Shown in pieces: positions 61,988 to 64,000 of a stretch of DNA of 64,000 bases. How positions within the stretch are numbered: the stretch's first letter is position 1; each line of letters starts with the position of its first letter. The position numbers and the translations under genes are program-made. Source of the DNA: Chaetoderma sp. LZ-2023a (lineage: Eukaryota; Mollusca; Caudofoveata; Chaetodermatida; Chaetodermatidae); the NCBI GenBank assembly GCA_034401795.1, contig CM067366.1:80361647-80425646 (forward strand). Reading direction: 5' to 3'. Under the pieces are notes generated by a model. It did no database searches. It was not told the DNA's origin and saw nothing but the letters and a program-made list of their open reading frames with translations.

Positions 61988-62380
61988 CTAAAACACAAAC
62001 ATAAACATATTGATCATTAAGTAGTAGTATACATCAGGGTTGGGATCCAGTACAGTCAGCTGTACTGAGGTTAAGTATGAGTACTTTGGCAAAGTACTTG
62101 AGGCTGAGTACAAGTACATGTACTTTTTAGCAATTGTACTGAGGCTACGTACGAGTACATTGTAAATGTACTTGAGTATGAGTACAAGCACATATTAATA
62201 CCAAACTGTCATCCATGGTGGCTATGGATGGAGTGGGGGAGAACAACCGCACTATAATATTCCCCTGTACTTGCTATATGGGGCGGAGTTGTTGTGAATT
62301 CTGTAAATATACATGTGAATATAAAATATGGCTTCCGTAGTGGTGTTTCCCTCTATTTGCTTACAAAATAAAGGTACCTT

Positions 62381-62479
62381 GTTGAATATTTTGGACATCC
62401 ATGTAATCGGACTGAATGGTGTTGCTACCATGGGCGGCATTAGCTCTCAGCCAAATTAGTGTCAAAACATTTCATAGAA
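62381..62479. repeat. palindromic repeat, family P1
   Basis: GTTGAATATTTTGGACATCC on the left; CAAATTAGTGTCAAAACATT on the right. Confidence 0.55.
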
Positions 62480-62540
62480 TATTTACTAATGCTTTTAATG
62501 ATACAGAGAAAATGACAAATTCATTAAAACAACAAATAAC

Positions 62541-62632
62541 CAGTTGAATATTTTTTTAATAATTTGATTGGCAGTTGCTCCTAACATAGGCAGAAATTAC
62601 CTCCAGTCAAATTATTTTCAAAATATTTAACA
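62541..62632. repeat. palindromic repeat, family P1
   Basis: CAGTTGAATATTTTTTTAAT on the left and TTTTCAAAATATTTAACAG on the right. Confidence 0.6.
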
Positions 62633-62748
62633 GAATATTTACTTCATAGAGAATATGCTGAATTCCTGGCATGATTGCAATGTATAATATTTCATCAGTG
62701 AAAGGGTTAAATTAGAAATAATTTATTTCAGATAAACCATGTAGTAAT

Positions 62749-62838
62749 GTTGAATATTTTGAAATTAATTTGACTGATAAACATTACTGCTAATGGCGGC
62801 ATTCACTTCCAGTCAAATTATTTTTGAAATTTCCAACA
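62749..62838. repeat. palindromic repeat, family P1
   Basis: TGTTGAATATTTTGAAATTA on the left and AATTATTTTTGAAATTTCCA on the right. Confidence 0.6.
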
Positions 62839-62883
62839 TTGAACGTTATTGTTAAAATAGTTTATGTAATATTAACATTGATT

Positions 62884-63110
62884 AATCCTTCAACACTTAA
62901 ATTTGTTCAAGAAAGTTTCAATTTTCTCATAGAAATTGTTAATTTGCATCATTATCTCTGAAAATTTAGCACTGGAATTACTGGCTTTCTTATCAAGCCA
63001 GTTATTCCAGTGTTCAATTTTCAAAAAAAGTCTTCTCTTGGTCTCCAAATTGACATTTTCCAAGACCACTGCAGAAGGCTTTTTTCACTGGATTGAGTGT
63101 TAAAAGGTTA
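62884..63110. repeat. palindromic repeat, family P2, full copy
   Basis: TTAATCCTTCAACACTTAAA to GAGTGTTAAAAGGTTAA; inner hairpin TACTGGCTTTCTTATCAAGC. Confidence 0.75.
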
Positions 63111-63542
63111 AGAGTTGGGAGGTCTATAAAGCCTGAAATAATAGGCTTTGTCCACTTCCATTGTCAGGACTATCACGCATGAATGGTACCTTATCAGTAG
63201 GCATATAATTGCCCAGACCAGGTATTTGTTGACATAAGGCTTGCGCAAGAGCGTAAGCTCTGTTCAAACCGCCCTACATCAATCTGTCAACACTTTCAAT
63301 GATAAATAATCAGAAGTAACCATTTTTATGCTGCTAAAAAGATTCTATTGAACATTTTGAAAGTTATTTGGTGGTAGGTCTTGCTGTTTTAAGCAGAAAT
63401 TATGGTTTCCAGACAAATTATCGGCTTAATTATGGTTTCCAGACAAATTATTAAGTTTACCTGTATGACTGCCTTGAAAGGTAGATAAAGAGGGTTTTAG
63501 TAATAGTGCATCGGCTTCACTTCTTATTTCCTATTCGCATAC

Positions 63543-63595
63543 CTACAGCAGTTGCACATTTCAACACAAACATCCAGGATTTCAATTTCAAACAG
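63543..63595 (-). CDS. candidate host gene 1 exon (duplicate 1)
   Basis: Minus-strand acceptor AAAAACATAG before 63595 and donor GTATGC after 63543. Its open frame LKLKSWMFVLKCATAV ends one base into a codon, which fits 61987 exactly. The sister copy at 63796-63849 encodes a similar peptide. Tentative: the acceptor is weak and the whole segment may be a duplicated repeat. Confidence 0.35.
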
Positions 63596-63795
63596 CTATG
63601 TTTTTAAATATTTTGAAATTAATTTGGCTAAAAGCAGTTGCTAGCTCAAGCGGCATGGATTCAAATTCAATTTATGTTTAAAATATTCAACAATTTCCAG
63701 TATAACAGCCTTGAATTTAGATAAAAAGGTTTCATTGTCATTAGTCATTTCAGTCATTAGTCAAATGCTTGTTATCTTATTCCCTATAAACATAC

Positions 63796-63849
63796 CTGCT
63801 ACAGCAATTGCCCTTTTCCAGACAAACACCCATAATTTCAATTTTAGAA
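63796..63849 (-). CDS. candidate host gene 1 exon (duplicate 2)
   Basis: Minus-strand acceptor TTTTTAAAAG before 63849 and donor GTATGT after 63796. Open frame LKLKLWVFVWKRAIAVA, in the same phase as the copy at 63543-63595. Tentative for the same reasons. Confidence 0.33.
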
Positions 63850-64000
63850 CTTTTAAAAACAAATGACTACATGTATGAAAACATATTAGAAGGCAGATTA
63901 ATTTCACAATTTTAGCAGATAACACCAAGTCAGTTAAATTGTTTTCAAATATTTACTAGATTTCATATCACCTCTCTGAGAGCTAGTCCTTGGAATTTTG

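Overview
The window is eukaryotic nuclear DNA. It has AT-rich introns with GT-AG splice sites, satellites and microsatellites, dispersed palindromic repeats and several large retrotransposons; there are no operons, ribosome binding sites or phage or plasmid genes. The repeat style and the element types (errantivirus-like Gypsy, DIRS) suggest a marine invertebrate, perhaps a mollusc, but nothing in the sequence proves the taxon.

Layout: (1) 1-1982: two small exons of an unidentified host gene (gene 2, minus strand), a GACA-type microsatellite and a short tandem repeat. (2) 1983-3722 and 14770-17215: one 38-41 bp tandem array split by an 11.05 kb Ty3/Gypsy provirus (3723-14769, minus strand) with 1375 bp LTRs, gag, pol and a complete envelope-like gene of the errantivirus/baculovirus F type. 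(3) 17216-22776: four more exons of host gene 2 among palindromic repeats. (4) 22777-29156: DIRS element A (minus). (5) 30590-37642: DIRS element B (plus). (6) 37643-44018: two minisatellites and the last exon of host gene 1 (minus). (7) 44019-51069: DIRS element C (minus), nearly identical to B. (8) 51070-54182: two exons of host gene 1 and the start of a ~158 bp satellite. (9) 54183-61198: DIRS element D (minus), inserted in that satellite. (10) 61199-64000: rest of the satellite, another exon of gene 1 and a candidate duplicated exon.

The two host genes are reconstructed from splice sites, matching intron phases and open frames. Gene 1 (61987 to 41790) ends with a very acidic stretch and a stop codon; its introns hold elements C and D. 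Gene 2 (22550 to 1124 and beyond) encodes a probably helical protein; one 16.6 kb intron holds the satellite and the provirus. I recognise neither protein.

The four DIRS elements have the full DIRS plan: inverted terminal repeats with different outer tips, an internal complementary region joining the complements of both tips, ORF1 (gag-like, seven-cysteine N-terminus), ORF2 (reverse transcriptase, RNase H and a C-terminal domain) and an overlapping ORF3 ending in a tyrosine recombinase. B and C look intact; A has one stop between RT and RNase H; D has a one-base frameshift in ORF1. Most notable: a phase-0 intron in ORF1, a U1-complementary motif in the terminal repeats of two diverged families, a frame kept open across the whole RT gene, and a young Gypsy provirus with an envelope gene.
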